64,000 nucleotides of DNA from the NCBI GenBank assembly GCA_030434875.1, contig JAUISW010000001.1:941501-1005500 (forward strand), written 5' to 3'. Positions 44,581 through 55,463 of the stretch are shown piece by piece; the first letter of the stretch is position 1; every line of letters begins with the position of its first letter. Source of the DNA: Lachnospiraceae bacterium C1.1 (lineage in GTDB: Bacteria > Bacillota > Clostridia > Lachnospirales > Lachnospiraceae). Under the pieces are notes generated by a model. It did not search any database and was not told the origin of the DNA. It worked only from the letters and a program-made list of their open reading frames with translations. The position numbers were made by a program, and so were the translations under genes.

Positions 44581-45228
44581 ATGGATGTAAAAGATATATT
44601 AGCCATATGTGATCACACTTTACTAAAACAGGAGAGTAAGTGGGAGGATATAAAGCTAATCTGCGATGATGCCATTAAATATTCCTGTGCATCGGTATGT
44701 ATTCCGCCTTGTTATGTAAAAAAAGCAAAGGAATATATGTCAGATAAAATGCGAATAACTACAGTTATAGGTTTTCCTAACGGTTCCAATACTACCGCAT
44801 CAAAGGTATTTGAGACTGAGGATGCTATAAAGAATGGAGCAGATGAAATAGATATGGTCATAAATATCGGTGAACTTAAGGCCGGAAATTATGACTATGT
44901 GCTTGATGAGATAAAGGCTTTAAGAAAAGCATCTGAAGGACATATCTTAAAGGTTATCATTGAGACATGCCTTTTAACTGATGCTGAAAAGATAAAAATG
45001 TGCGAACTCGTAACTGAAGCAGAAGCTGATTATATAAAAACTTCCACAGGTTTCAGCACAGCAGGAGCAACCTTTGAGGATGTTAAGCTTTTCAGTGAGC
45101 ATGTAGGTAAAAATGTAAAGATAAAAGCAGCAGGTGGAATAAGTTCACTTGAGGATGCCGAAAAATTCATGGAGCTTGGCGCATCCAGACTCGGAACTTC
45201 GAGAATAGTAAAAATCGTAAAAGGATAA
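44581..45228 (+). CDS. deoC: deoxyribose-phosphate aldolase
   Basis: This 215-residue class I aldolase splits 2-deoxyribose 5-phosphate into acetaldehyde and glyceraldehyde 3-phosphate. The Schiff-base lysine is K153 in [14 protein letters not shown], and [20 protein letters not shown] and IKAAGGIS complete the active site. It follows the nucleoside importer and precedes the phosphomutase by 55 bases, fitting deoxynucleoside breakdown. Confidence 0.95.
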   Translation: MDVKDILAICDHTLLKQESKWEDIKLICDDAIKYSCASVCIPPCYVKKAKEYMSDKMRITTVIGFPNGSNTTASKVFETEDAIKNGADEIDMVINIGELKAGNYDYVLDEIKALRKASEGHILKVIIETCLLTDAEKIKMCELVTEAEADYIKTSTGFSTAGATFEDVKLFSEHVGKNVKIKAAGGISSLEDAEKFMELGASRLGTSRIVKIVKG

Positions 45229-45283
45229 GTTTTGGTTTGAAAAAGTCTAAAAAACTATGGTTTGCTAATGCCAGGAGGTGTCT

Positions 45284-46969
45284 ATGGATAAATATAAAGA
45301 GTGGCTAGAAAAAATGCCTAAGGAGGATCCTCTGTATAAAGAGCTTCTCGAGATTAAAGATGATCCGACAGAGATTAAAGAACGTTTTTATCAGGATCTT
45401 AAATTTGGTACTGCAGGACTTCGAGGTAAAGTTAAAGCCGGAACTGCCTGCATGAATTTCTATACTGTTGGCAGAGCTACACAGGGTATTTCCAATTATA
45501 TAGTTGATTGTGGAAAAGAAGCTATGGATAAGGGCGTTGTAATAGCTCATGATCCCAGACATTTTTCTAAAGAATTCTCAGAATTTGCCGCATCAATATT
45601 TGCAGCTAATGGTATAAAGGTTTATCTTTTTGACGGAATGAGACCAACTCCGGAGCTGGCTTATATTATCAGACAGCTTCATACTATATCTGGAATCAAT
45701 ATCACTGCATCACATAACCCAAAAGAATATAACGGATACAAGGCTTATTGGGAAGATGGATGCCAGGTCAGTGCAGAAATTGCTGACGGAATGATGAGAA
45801 AAATAGACGAAGTTGCTTATTTTTCCGGTATAAAAAAGATGGATCTTGAAGAGGCTAAAAATAAAGGCCTTATTGAAATACTTTCTGCTGACTGGGACAG
45901 AAAATACCTTGATAGGATTGAATCCTTGAAAATTCATGATGGCGAAGAGCTTGACCTGTCAATCCCGATAGTTTATACACCGCTTAATGGTGCAGGTTCT
46001 GTTCCTTTTTCTCAGATGATGAAGGACAGGGGATTTAGCAATTTTAATATAGTTGAGGAACAGAGGGATCCAGATCCGGATTTTACTACTGTCGGATATC
46101 CTAATCCTGAATCACCGGCTGCTTTTAAGATGAGTGAGGAACTGGGAAAGAAAGTTGGAGCAGAATTACTGATGGCCACGGATCCGGATTCTGACCGTTT
46201 TGCAATTGAAATTCTGGCAGATGATGGTAATTATATTCCGCTTAACGGAAATCAGACAGGATATTTGCTTGTGAATTATATACTTGAGGGGCATAAAGAC
46301 GCAGGTACGCTTCCTGATAAGGGCGCTATGGTAAAATCAATCGTTACAAGCGATATGTCAGCAGTCATGGCGAGGGCTTATGGTGTCGAAATGTTTGAAG
46401 CACTTACAGGGTTTAAGAATATCTGCGGTAGGATTCCTTTCCTTGAGAAAAACGGTTATACATATCTTTTTGGTTATGAAGAGTCTGTTGGATATGCTGC
46501 ATGTAAAGACATCAGGGATAAGGATGGTATCTCAGCAGGTATGCTCGTGGCCGAGGCGGCAGCATATTATAAAAAGCAGGGAAAAACTCTCTGGCAGGTT
46601 CTGATCGGTCTATATGAAAAATATGGTTTTTATGCAGAGGATGAGCCTAACCTTATCCTTGAGGGAATTGAGGGTGCAGAAAGAATTTCCAGAATGATGA
46701 GTGCATTGAGGGCTGATCTTCCGAAGGAAGTTGCCGGAATTAAAGTCGATAAAGTCATTGATTACGTTAATGGCTATGAGGATATCCCTGCATCGAATGT
46801 ACTCCGTTTCTATCTTGAGGATGGAAGCATGTTTTCAGTACGTCCTTCCGGAACTGAACCAAAAATTAAGTTTTATTTTTATACAAAACAGGATTCGAGA
46901 GAGAATGCGCTTAAGAGAAATGCAGAGATAAAAGAAGCGCTGCTTGATATCGTCAATGCAATAGAGTAA
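45284..46969 (+). CDS. alpha-phosphohexomutase family enzyme, probable phosphopentomutase/phosphoglucomutase
   Basis: The 561-residue enzyme moves a phosphate between C1 and C5/C6 of sugar phosphates. The phosphoserine loop TASHNPKEYNGYK has its serine at about 143. The metal loop DPDSDRF, the sugar loop GYEESVGYA and the C-terminal phosphate loop RPSGTEPKIKFYF are intact. Length and motifs match PgcA/PGM2-like enzymes, some of which act on ribose and deoxyribose 1-phosphate. Its place between deoC and cdd supports a phosphopentomutase role, replacing the unrelated DeoB. The ATG at 45284 has AGGAGGTG before it. Confidence 0.88.
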   Translation: MDKYKEWLEKMPKEDPLYKELLEIKDDPTEIKERFYQDLKFGTAGLRGKVKAGTACMNFYTVGRATQGISNYIVDCGKEAMDKGVVIAHDPRHFSKEFSEFAASIFAANGIKVYLFDGMRPTPELAYIIRQLHTISGINITASHNPKEYNGYKAYWEDGCQVSAEIADGMMRKIDEVAYFSGIKKMDLEEAKNKGLIEILSADWDRKYLDRIESLKIHDGEELDLSIPIVYTPLNGAGSVPFSQMMKDRGFSNFNIVEEQRDPDPDFTTVGYPNPESPAAFKMSEELGKKVGAELLMATDPDSDRFAIEILADDGNYIPLNGNQTGYLLVNYILEGHKDAGTLPDKGAMVKSIVTSDMSAVMARAYGVEMFEALTGFKNICGRIPFLEKNGYTYLFGYEESVGYAACKDIRDKDGISAGMLVAEAAAYYKKQGKTLWQVLIGLYEKYGFYAEDEPNLILEGIEGAERISRMMSALRADLPKEVAGIKVDKVIDYVNGYEDIPASNVLRFYLEDGSMFSVRPSGTEPKIKFYFYTKQDSRENALKRNAEIKEALLDIVNAIE

Positions 46970-47023
46970 GAAACTGTTCAATTTATTTTGTAACAGTTCC
47001 TGAGCTGAGAGGAGCCTGTTTAT

Positions 47024-47449
47024 ATGCTGAATGATAACGAGATTAAAACACTTATAGAAAATGCTGTAAAAATGCTTCAGCGTTCTTATATTCCATATTC
47101 CAATTTTGCGGTTGGTGCATCGCTGATGACGGAAGAAGGCAGGATTTACAATGGCTGTAATATTGAAAATGCTGCATTTACTCCATCAAACTGTGCGGAA
47201 AGGACAGCCTTTTTCAAGGCTGTCTCCGAGGGAGAAAGCCGTTTCAAGGCAATTGCGATCGTAGGAGGACCCGGCAGGATCATTAAGGATTATTGTCCGC
47301 CATGCGGTGTCTGCAGACAGGTAATGCAGGAATTCTGCGATCCGGAAACTTTTAATATAATCCTTGCCAAAGATACTGATGATTATAAGATTTTAAGCTT
47401 GAAAGACCTGTTGCCGTTTGGATTTGGCAGTGCAGATCTAAATGCATGA
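47024..47449 (+). CDS. cdd: cytidine deaminase
   Basis: This 141-residue zinc enzyme deaminates cytidine and deoxycytidine to uridine forms, feeding the phosphorylase. SNCAERTAFF holds zinc ligand C57 and catalytic E59; CPPCGVCRQ holds C91 and C94. NGCNIENAAFTP is the substrate loop. Last gene of the salvage block, 54 bases after the phosphomutase. Confidence 0.95.
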   Translation: MLNDNEIKTLIENAVKMLQRSYIPYSNFAVGASLMTEEGRIYNGCNIENAAFTPSNCAERTAFFKAVSEGESRFKAIAIVGGPGRIIKDYCPPCGVCRQVMQEFCDPETFNIILAKDTDDYKILSLKDLLPFGFGSADLNA

Positions 47450-47553
47450 AGGTCTGCCATGAGTCATGATTCCGGCTTTTGAGCTGTTTACAGCTTCTGA
47501 TGTTTCTGTAGACTGGTTCGGAGGCGAATGGAGAAGAACGATGGAGGGAAAAG

Positions 47554-48822
47554 ATGCAATACTATGACCCAATACTCTATATGAGCACAGAAGAGAACCC
47601 AAACACAATGGGAATCACTGCTACGTTGACGGAACCCGTGGATGGGAAAATCCTGCAATTTGCTATTGAATACCTTCGTGAGAGATTTCCATACTTTTAT
47701 ATCAGAGTTGTGGTTGAGGGGAATGATCTGGTTCCGGCACCAAATCCGCTCCCTGTAACAGTACGTAATACCTGGGAGCCTATATCGCTTTATTCAAGGG
47801 ATGCCAACTATCACGCGATGGCTTTTAAGTACGAGGATATGAGGCTTGCTGTCGAGATTTCACATTCCTTGACCGATGGTATAGGATTTCTGCCCTATTT
47901 CAAAAGTATATTATATGTTTACTTGAGCAGGAAAACAGGAATGCATTTTGATTCCACCGGTTTTCGCCTCCCTGGTGACATGATTCCGGATTCAGAGATA
48001 GGCGATCCATTTCCGGGAATTGATCTGGACAGTGTGGAGAAGCCTTTATATCAAAAGCCGCTGATAAATGATTTTTACAGACTGAGCGAAACGCAGTCCA
48101 ACGGTGAGATAAATCGCAATGCTATCTATCTGCGACTTCCTGAGAAAGAAGTCATGAGATATTGCCGGGAAAATGATGGAAGTCCGAATGTGCTGCTTTC
48201 TGTTCTTATGGCAAGGGCTGTTCGGAAAATTGATAAGGAAACGGAAAAAACTATAGTTTCTCTGGTTGCTATCGATCATAAGTCACAGCTTGGAAACCAT
48301 GACAATTACCGACTGTTTGCAAATACAGCCTATATCGATTTTCAAAAAGAACATGCCGGCGATGATATACTGAAAATGTGTACTGTAGCACGCGGTCAGC
48401 TCATGCTTCAGGCACAGCCGGAGAATACCCTTTTCTTCCTGAAAACAAGGAAGGAGGGATTTGAACGAATGAGTCAGACTCCGCTTCAAATGAAGGTGGA
48501 TATGCTGAAAAAAGTTGTTGGTATGAGCAGGGCAACCGTAGGTGTTTCTTATGCGAACAGCCGCAGCTTTGGACCTCTTGATCCATATATCAGGGAACTC
48601 TATATGCTGGCTGAACCGTCGGCATCGGATGTTCTCTGCGAAGTGGCGTGCCTTAACAACAGCTTTTTCCTTACAATGTCTAGTTCATTTGCAAGCGAAG
48701 AATACTACCGGGCATTTTTCGACGAATTGATATCTTCCGGCATTCATTATGAGGTGATGCGACAGGAACGTTATGAACTTTGCGGGGTTCGATATGATGG
48801 GATAGAGAATGTTTGCCTGTAA
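47554..48822 (+). CDS. condensation-domain-like acyltransferase (HxxxDG)
   Basis: This 422-residue protein contains the motif HSLTDG at residues 104-109, the HxxxDG signature of the CoA-dependent acyltransferase/condensation superfamily. The layout (two chloramphenicol-acetyltransferase-like halves, GVSYANSRSFGPLDPYI near 330 resembling the DFGWG region) fits a stand-alone alcohol or lipid acyltransferase. No peptide synthetase module is nearby. GGAGGGAAAAG precedes the ATG. Codon use is slightly richer in G/C than the neighbours. Substrate unknown; related Lachnospiraceae proteins may act on envelope lipids. Confidence 0.72.
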   Translation: MQYYDPILYMSTEENPNTMGITATLTEPVDGKILQFAIEYLRERFPYFYIRVVVEGNDLVPAPNPLPVTVRNTWEPISLYSRDANYHAMAFKYEDMRLAVEISHSLTDGIGFLPYFKSILYVYLSRKTGMHFDSTGFRLPGDMIPDSEIGDPFPGIDLDSVEKPLYQKPLINDFYRLSETQSNGEINRNAIYLRLPEKEVMRYCRENDGSPNVLLSVLMARAVRKIDKETEKTIVSLVAIDHKSQLGNHDNYRLFANTAYIDFQKEHAGDDILKMCTVARGQLMLQAQPENTLFFLKTRKEGFERMSQTPLQMKVDMLKKVVGMSRATVGVSYANSRSFGPLDPYIRELYMLAEPSASDVLCEVACLNNSFFLTMSSSFASEEYYRAFFDELISSGIHYEVMRQERYELCGVRYDGIENVCL

Positions 48823-48857
48823 GAGAGATACCGGTCAAGTAGACAATTAAAAAATTT

Positions 48858-48890
48858 CTGCCATCAGCTTTTGGTCTGGTGGCAGTTTTT
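48858..48890 (+). terminator. terminator between the acyltransferase and aroA
   Basis: CTGCCATCAG and CTGGTGGCAG (with one G-T pair) are followed by five T residues; A-rich sequence on the other side may allow function in both directions. Confidence 0.8.
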
Positions 48891-48915
48891 ATGAATACTT
48901 TTGGTTTGTAGTATT

Positions 48916-50217
48916 TTAACGGTTTTTAAGCGAATCAAGTTCCTTAAAAAACTCGGGATAGGAGATTCCGACACATCCGGCATCGGATATGTCAGTCTGC
49001 TGTACATCCTCATTTATAAGTGATGCTATTGCAAAGCTCATTGCAATGCGGTGATCCCTGGCTGTCTCGATCCGTGCATGGTGGAGGCTGGTCTTTCCCC
49101 TGATTATCATGCCATCATCAGTTGCCTCGATATCAGCTCCCATTGCCTTAAGGTTATTTACGGTAAGGTCGATGCGGTTTGACTCCTTGACCTTTAATTC
49201 AGCAGCATCCTTGATCACTGTTGTCCCCTCTGCCTGGGTCGCTGCAACTGCGATCAGCGGGATTTCATCAATAAGTGTAGGAATCAGTGAGCCGCCAATT
49301 TCACATGCTTTAAGACTGGAGCTTCTTACTAAAATATCGGCTGTTTTTTCGCCGCCTTCTTCACGTTCATCAATTAAAGTCAGATCAGCATTCATAGCCT
49401 TGAAAACCCGGATAAGACCATCTCTGGTAGGATTGATGCCGACATTTTTTACAAGGATTTCAGAACCTGGGGTAATAAGTCCAGCGCCTATAAAATATGC
49501 TGCGGACGAAATATCACCGGGAACCTTTATTTTCTGACCATATAAATTTTTCCCTGGAATAATTTCCGCAGTGGGATTTTCAAAAGTTCCTGACTTAATC
49601 TCAGCGCCAAAGGCTGAAAGCATCAGCTCGGTGTGGTTTCTTGACAGTGAGGGCTCAATGACCTTAGTGGCTGAACCGGCATATAATCCGGCTAAAAGGA
49701 TCGCAGATTTGACCTGCGCAGATGCAATTGGAGTTTTTATGGTTTCACCATGAAGCTTTGAAGGTCTTATTTTTAATGGAGCACATCCGTTTCCGTTAAT
49801 AGAGCTTATATCGGCACCCATTTTAGTCAAAGGGTCGATAACTCTTTTCATTGGACGCTTCTGTATAGAAGAATCTCCGGTAAGCGTTGCTTCAAAATCC
49901 TGTCCGGCAAGAATACCTGAGAGGATCCTGGTAGTCGTACCTGAATTTCCGCAGTCTATGACGGCTTCCGGTGCATTAAGGCCGTGAAGCCCCTTTCCAT
50001 GTACAAGTATTATCCCATTTTCTTTATCTTCTTCTATATTGATACCCATCGCCCTGAATGCATTCATTGTAGAAATACAGTCCGCGCTTTTGAGGAAGCC
50101 GCTTATTTCTGTTGTGCCTTCAGCAATCGAACCAAACATTATGGAGCGGTGGGAGATTGATTTATCACCCGGGATGGTGATTTCACCCTTCAAATGACTT
50201 GCATGTGATAATTTCAT
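48916..50217 (-). CDS. aroA: 3-phosphoshikimate 1-carboxyvinyltransferase (EPSP synthase)
   Basis: This 433-residue enzyme joins shikimate 3-phosphate and phosphoenolpyruvate in chorismate synthesis. GDKSISHRSIMFGSIAEGTT at the start, DCGNSGTTTRILSG near 86, GDSSIQKRPMKR near 112 and the catalytic region KESNRID are intact. The GNSGTTTR (rather than GNAGTAMR) pattern indicates a class II-type enzyme. AAAGG precedes the ATG. Last gene of the minus-strand aromatic operon. Confidence 0.95.
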   Translation of the reverse strand: MKLSHASHLKGEITIPGDKSISHRSIMFGSIAEGTTEISGFLKSADCISTMNAFRAMGINIEEDKENGIILVHGKGLHGLNAPEAVIDCGNSGTTTRILSGILAGQDFEATLTGDSSIQKRPMKRVIDPLTKMGADISSINGNGCAPLKIRPSKLHGETIKTPIASAQVKSAILLAGLYAGSATKVIEPSLSRNHTELMLSAFGAEIKSGTFENPTAEIIPGKNLYGQKIKVPGDISSAAYFIGAGLITPGSEILVKNVGINPTRDGLIRVFKAMNADLTLIDEREEGGEKTADILVRSSSLKACEIGGSLIPTLIDEIPLIAVAATQAEGTTVIKDAAELKVKESNRIDLTVNNLKAMGADIEATDDGMIIRGKTSLHHARIETARDHRIAMSFAIASLINEDVQQTDISDAGCVGISYPEFFKELDSLKNR

Positions 50218-50277
50218 GTTTTATAACCTTTCAGATAAAATATATAGATTTTTGCAGCAAAGCTTCAAAAATCCCGC

Positions 50278-50375
50278 AAACAAGCCATTTAAATGCAGCT
50301 GCGCTGCGGGCTTGTTTGCCACCTGTTTTTTGTTTTCAGACGGAACCCGCAGTAAATGCATGTTCCTGTAATTTA
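50278..50375 (-). repeat. dispersed hairpin repeat between tyrA and aroA
   Basis: The region 50218-50425 has no gene. AACAAGCCATTTAAATGCAG and GCTGCGGGCTTGTTTGCC match, in reverse, the hairpin at 44381-44425. GGAACCCGCAGTAAATGC (50342-50359) is the reverse of the core in the direct repeats at 44335 and 44481. Confidence 0.7.
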
Positions 50376-50425
50376 CGTACGAGAATCCATATTTTTTGTG
50401 CTTTTATCGAAAAACAGATCCTGGA

Positions 50426-51523
50426 TCAGTCAGGGAAAATTGTGTATCCGTGTCTTGAAAGTGCCTGTGCTGCCTTTGCCTTGGATATTTCATCATAATA
50501 CTCTATGTGCAGGACACCCTGTTCATAGGTGCGGTTGTGGACAATCCCGATGTTTTTTATGGATATTCCCTGAGTGGAAAGCAGAGTCGCGATCGTAGCT
50601 ATAGCACCGGTTTCATCAATGATATCGCAATGCATATCATAAATTTTCGGGAGGGCACCTTTCCGGTTTTCACGGATAGAATTTCTGTAATTTTTGATAG
50701 AATCAAAGAGGGTGTGGATTTTTTCTCCGTCAGCATCTTTTATAAGTTTATCAAAATGTTCCATCCTAGACATAAACTCTTTAATAAGAACCCTGATATT
50801 TTCAGGATTTTCGAGACAGATCTGCTCCCACATCGTAGCATCAGAGGATGCGATCCTTGTTATATCCTTAAATCCGCCTGCCGCGATCATCTTCATGTAT
50901 TCCTCGGGAGAATCCTTTTCCATTACAGTCTGAACAAGGGAGTATGCCACTATATGCGGAAGATGACTCACTGCAGCAGTGATATAATCATGTTCCTCTG
51001 CTGAGAGTACAAGCGGAATAGCATCAAGTTCTTTTATAAAGCATTTATATTCTTCGACATTTTCTTTTGTTGTATTTGCAGAAGGCGTAAGAATATAATA
51101 AGCGTTTTCAATCAGATGATCATTAGCGTTAGCATATCCTGACTTTTCTGAACCAGCCATCGGATGGCCGCCAATAAATTGGGAATCCGGCAAGATCTTT
51201 TCTACAGCTGCATGAATTTTTCCCTTTACAGATCCGGCGTCGGTGAGAATCGTTTCATCCGTCAAATATGGCTTCAGTTTTTCCAGAAAAGAGATATTTG
51301 TATCTACCGGTGCTGAAAGAAATATATAATCACAGTTCTTAAAATTATCATCTATTTCATGTGTTCCGGCATTGATGATCCCATCGTCTAGTGCAGATTT
51401 TAAGGTGGCATCCGAACGGTTTAATGCAATTATCTCAGCATCGGGGAATTTTTTTCGTATTGTCATGGCTATGGATCCCCCGATAAGTCCAAGGCCGATA
51501 AAAGCAACTTTTAATTTATCCAT
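50426..51523 (-). CDS. tyrA: prephenate dehydrogenase with ACT domain
   Basis: This 365-residue enzyme oxidises prephenate to 4-hydroxyphenylpyruvate for tyrosine. The Rossmann start is VAFIGLGLIGGSIAMTIRKK. GGHPMAGSEKSGYANA carries catalytic residues and AVSHLPHIVAYSL is conserved. An ACT domain at about 293-360 (YDMHCDIIDETGAIATIATL) suggests feedback by tyrosine. The ATG at 51523 overlaps the aroF stop by one base, so they are coupled. Confidence 0.93.
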   Translation of the reverse strand: MDKLKVAFIGLGLIGGSIAMTIRKKFPDAEIIALNRSDATLKSALDDGIINAGTHEIDDNFKNCDYIFLSAPVDTNISFLEKLKPYLTDETILTDAGSVKGKIHAAVEKILPDSQFIGGHPMAGSEKSGYANANDHLIENAYYILTPSANTTKENVEEYKCFIKELDAIPLVLSAEEHDYITAAVSHLPHIVAYSLVQTVMEKDSPEEYMKMIAAGGFKDITRIASSDATMWEQICLENPENIRVLIKEFMSRMEHFDKLIKDADGEKIHTLFDSIKNYRNSIRENRKGALPKIYDMHCDIIDETGAIATIATLLSTQGISIKNIGIVHNRTYEQGVLHIEYYDEISKAKAAQALSRHGYTIFPD

Positions 51524-52536
51524 CAAAATTCCCTTTTTGCAAGTTCAGCGTAAGGACGAATTTCTTTAGTCAGATCGTCGAACTGCTCAAATGTAAGTGA
51601 CTGTGCTCCATCAGAAAGTGCTTTGGCCGGATCATTATGTACTTCGATCATAAGACCGTCTGCACCTGCTGCTATAGCAGATTTTGCCAAAGGCTTTACA
51701 TATCCTCTGACACCTGTTGCATGTGAAGGATCTACTACAACAGGAAGATGTGTACGTTCTTTAAGAACAGGAACTGCTGAAATATCAAGAGTATTTCTTG
51801 TGGCTGTTTCGAAGGTACGTATTCCTCGTTCACAAAGTACTACATTTGGATTGCCTTCAGAAATAATATATTCTGCAGCATTCAGCCATTCATCGATAGT
51901 GGAGGAAAGACCTCTCTTTAAAAGAACAGGCAGACCACTGCGGCCAACTTCTTTTAAAAGATAGAAGTTCTGCATATTTCTTGCGCCGATCTGAAGCATA
52001 TCTACATACTTGACAGCAGCATTAACTGACTCGAGAGATATTACTTCGCTGATAGTTGCAAGACCTGTAGCTTCAGAAGCCTCCTTCATATATTTAAGAC
52101 CTTCTTCGCCGAGACCCTGGAATGAATAAGGGGAAGTGCGGGGCTTATACGCACCGCCACGGATGATAGTTGCACCACTTTTCTTTACAGCTTCTGCAAC
52201 CAGCATCATCTGATCTTCGTTTTCAACAGCGCATGGACCTGCCATGATCGTAAGAGTATCGGGTCCGATAAATGTATTTCCGACTTTGATCTTAGAGGGT
52301 TCAGGATGAAATTTTTTATTGGCAAGCTTATAACTTTCAGTAACGGGAACAAGCTTATCTACATCTTCAAATATTTTAAGATTGTCATAATTGAGCTTTT
52401 CTTTATCACCGACCATACCGATGATGGTAACTTCAGTACCTTTTGATATATGAGGAGTAAGACCGGATTCTATAACGAAATTAACAACATGTTCGATACT
52501 GGCGTCAGATGCGCCGGGTTTCATAACTATAACCAT
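51523..52536 (-). CDS. aroF: 3-deoxy-7-phosphoheptulonate synthase (DAHP synthase, type I beta)
   Basis: This 337-residue enzyme condenses erythrose 4-phosphate and phosphoenolpyruvate, the first step of the shikimate pathway. Residues 1-70 form the ferredoxin-like regulatory domain seen in Thermotoga-type enzymes. The barrel follows with [44 protein letters not shown] and [11 protein letters not shown]. First gene of the operon; AAAGGGGAAAA precedes the ATG. Confidence 0.95.
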   Translation of the reverse strand: MVIVMKPGASDASIEHVVNFVIESGLTPHISKGTEVTIIGMVGDKEKLNYDNLKIFEDVDKLVPVTESYKLANKKFHPEPSKIKVGNTFIGPDTLTIMAGPCAVENEDQMMLVAEAVKKSGATIIRGGAYKPRTSPYSFQGLGEEGLKYMKEASEATGLATISEVISLESVNAAVKYVDMLQIGARNMQNFYLLKEVGRSGLPVLLKRGLSSTIDEWLNAAEYIISEGNPNVVLCERGIRTFETATRNTLDISAVPVLKERTHLPVVVDPSHATGVRGYVKPLAKSAIAAGADGLMIEVHNDPAKALSDGAQSLTFEQFDDLTKEIRPYAELAKREF

Positions 52537-52661
52537 GATATTTTCCCCTTTGAATTAATTTGCCGGAATAAATATGCTGTCTGTAAGACAGAAAAATATT
52601 CATGAGCATTTTGAAAAAACTATGTTACTAAGATACAACAGTTTCAAGGAAATTGCAACAC

Positions 52662-52682
52662 TTTAACGCGTCAACGCGTTGA
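52662..52682. promoter_or_regulatory. tandem ACGCGT boxes upstream of aroF
   Basis: TTAACGCGTCAACGCGTTGA contains two copies of AACGCGT eight bases apart, about 130 bases before the aroF start, in an otherwise AT-rich gap (52537-52795). It may be an operator for the aromatic operon. Confidence 0.35.
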
Positions 52683-52728
52683 AAATAATTAAAAATATTT
52701 TTCTTGATTATAAATTAGAATTTAAATA

Positions 52729-52765
52729 GAAAAACCGGGTAATATCTTTTGAAGATATACCCGAT
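52729..52765 (-). terminator. terminator of the minus-strand gene at 52796
   Basis: On the minus strand CGGGTATATCTTC and AAGATATTACCCGG form a hairpin followed by TTTTTCT. Confidence 0.75.
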
Positions 52766-52795
52766 TTTAGCTCATCTTTAATTTTAGAATCAGCA

Positions 52796-53299
52796 TTATA
52801 GATAATATTGGTTTAAGCTGAAAAGTTTAAGTCCTTCTCTTATTAAAAATACTGATGATACCACGAGAATGATCGCGCCAAAAGTTTTGAGCGTTGAGAA
52901 CATTACTGCCGGAACTACTCCTGCACCTATAAATACAAACTGACAGAGCAGGGCGAGTATAAGGAAGAAAACAACAGCTGCTGCGTAAGTTCTTAAAACA
53001 AAGCGACGGCTTCTTGCATGCATACGACTTCTCATATTATCCATAATAACGAGATTATCAGCAGCATGCTCATCGAAATATTTACATGCTTCTTTGAAAT
53101 CACTGTTTTTTTCTATATTTAAGATTCCGCCATTACCTTCTGAATCAAATACAGCTCTTGCGGAGATTTCCCTGTCGAATCCACGACCAACTTTTAATAA
53201 ACCCTCGGTATAAACAAGACCGTGTTTTTTCTTAATAACTTTTGTGGCTTTATAAGATCCGCCAAGTTCCCAGATGTCTTCCATATCAAAAAGAAACAT
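52796..53299 (-). CDS. hypothetical membrane protein
   Basis: This 167-residue protein has a soluble N-terminal half (about 1-100) containing YKATKVIKKKHGLVYTEGLL and KEACKYFDEHAADNLVIMDN. Two transmembrane helices follow at about 102-125 and 128-152. The N-terminal part looks like a small beta-rich sensor domain. I do not recognise the family. It stands alone, upstream of the aromatic operon and before the high-GC island. GGGGGTAATTT precedes the start. Confidence 0.65.
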   Translation of the reverse strand: MFLFDMEDIWELGGSYKATKVIKKKHGLVYTEGLLKVGRGFDREISARAVFDSEGNGGILNIEKNSDFKEACKYFDEHAADNLVIMDNMRSRMHARSRRFVLRTYAAAVVFFLILALLCQFVFIGAGVVPAVMFSTLKTFGAIILVVSSVFLIREGLKLFSLNQYYL

Positions 53300-53531
53300 A
53301 AATTACCCCCTGAAACAAATAAAAACAGAACCCTTTTCCGAATTTTATAATAGCATAAAAGCTTGTCAGTGTATATAAAAAAATACAATGTATACATATA
53401 TGACAAGGTAAAGAGAAGAAGCGAAAGATTGTGCGAGCGTCAACTGACACATCTGTACAAAATAAAAAACAGTAAGTTCAATCCGGAAATTCATCTAAAC
53501 AACCGGGGATAATTTACCGATAAAGTCACTA

Positions 53532-55234
<1,703 letters not shown>

Positions 55235-55238
<4 letters not shown>

Positions 55239-55434
55239 ATCGGATAGCGGTATTGATCCCCTGCTTCAATGAGGCGCTCACCATCCGCAAGGTCGTGGAG
55301 GATTTGAGGGGAGTTATTCAAAGCTGCGGGCGTTTTCCGACGGCATGAAAATCATTCGCAGCGTTTTTCGGTTTCGGCGACCTTCGCATGCTTCCCAAGA
55401 GGTGAAGAAGGTTTCCGATAAAAGGAAACAATAA
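55235..55434 (+). pseudogene. family 2 glycosyltransferase with internal deletion
   Basis: The frame from ATG 55235 reads MNRIAVLIPCFNEALTIRKV then VEDLRG, a clear GT-A (family 2) start, but stops at 55346-55348 after 37 residues. A second frame over 55332-55434 reads SDGMKIIRSVFRFRR, then about 15 more residues to a TAA, like the C-terminal tail of polyprenyl-phosphate glycosyltransferases. The catalytic middle (about 200-250 codons) is missing and the two ends are out of frame. The gene is dead. Confidence 0.72.
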
Positions 55435-55463
55435 CAATGGATAACAGGAAAGGAGACAATTCT

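Noticed and set aside
49109..49537. 142-codon plus-strand frame
   Set aside because: It is antisense to aroA, whose motifs are complete.
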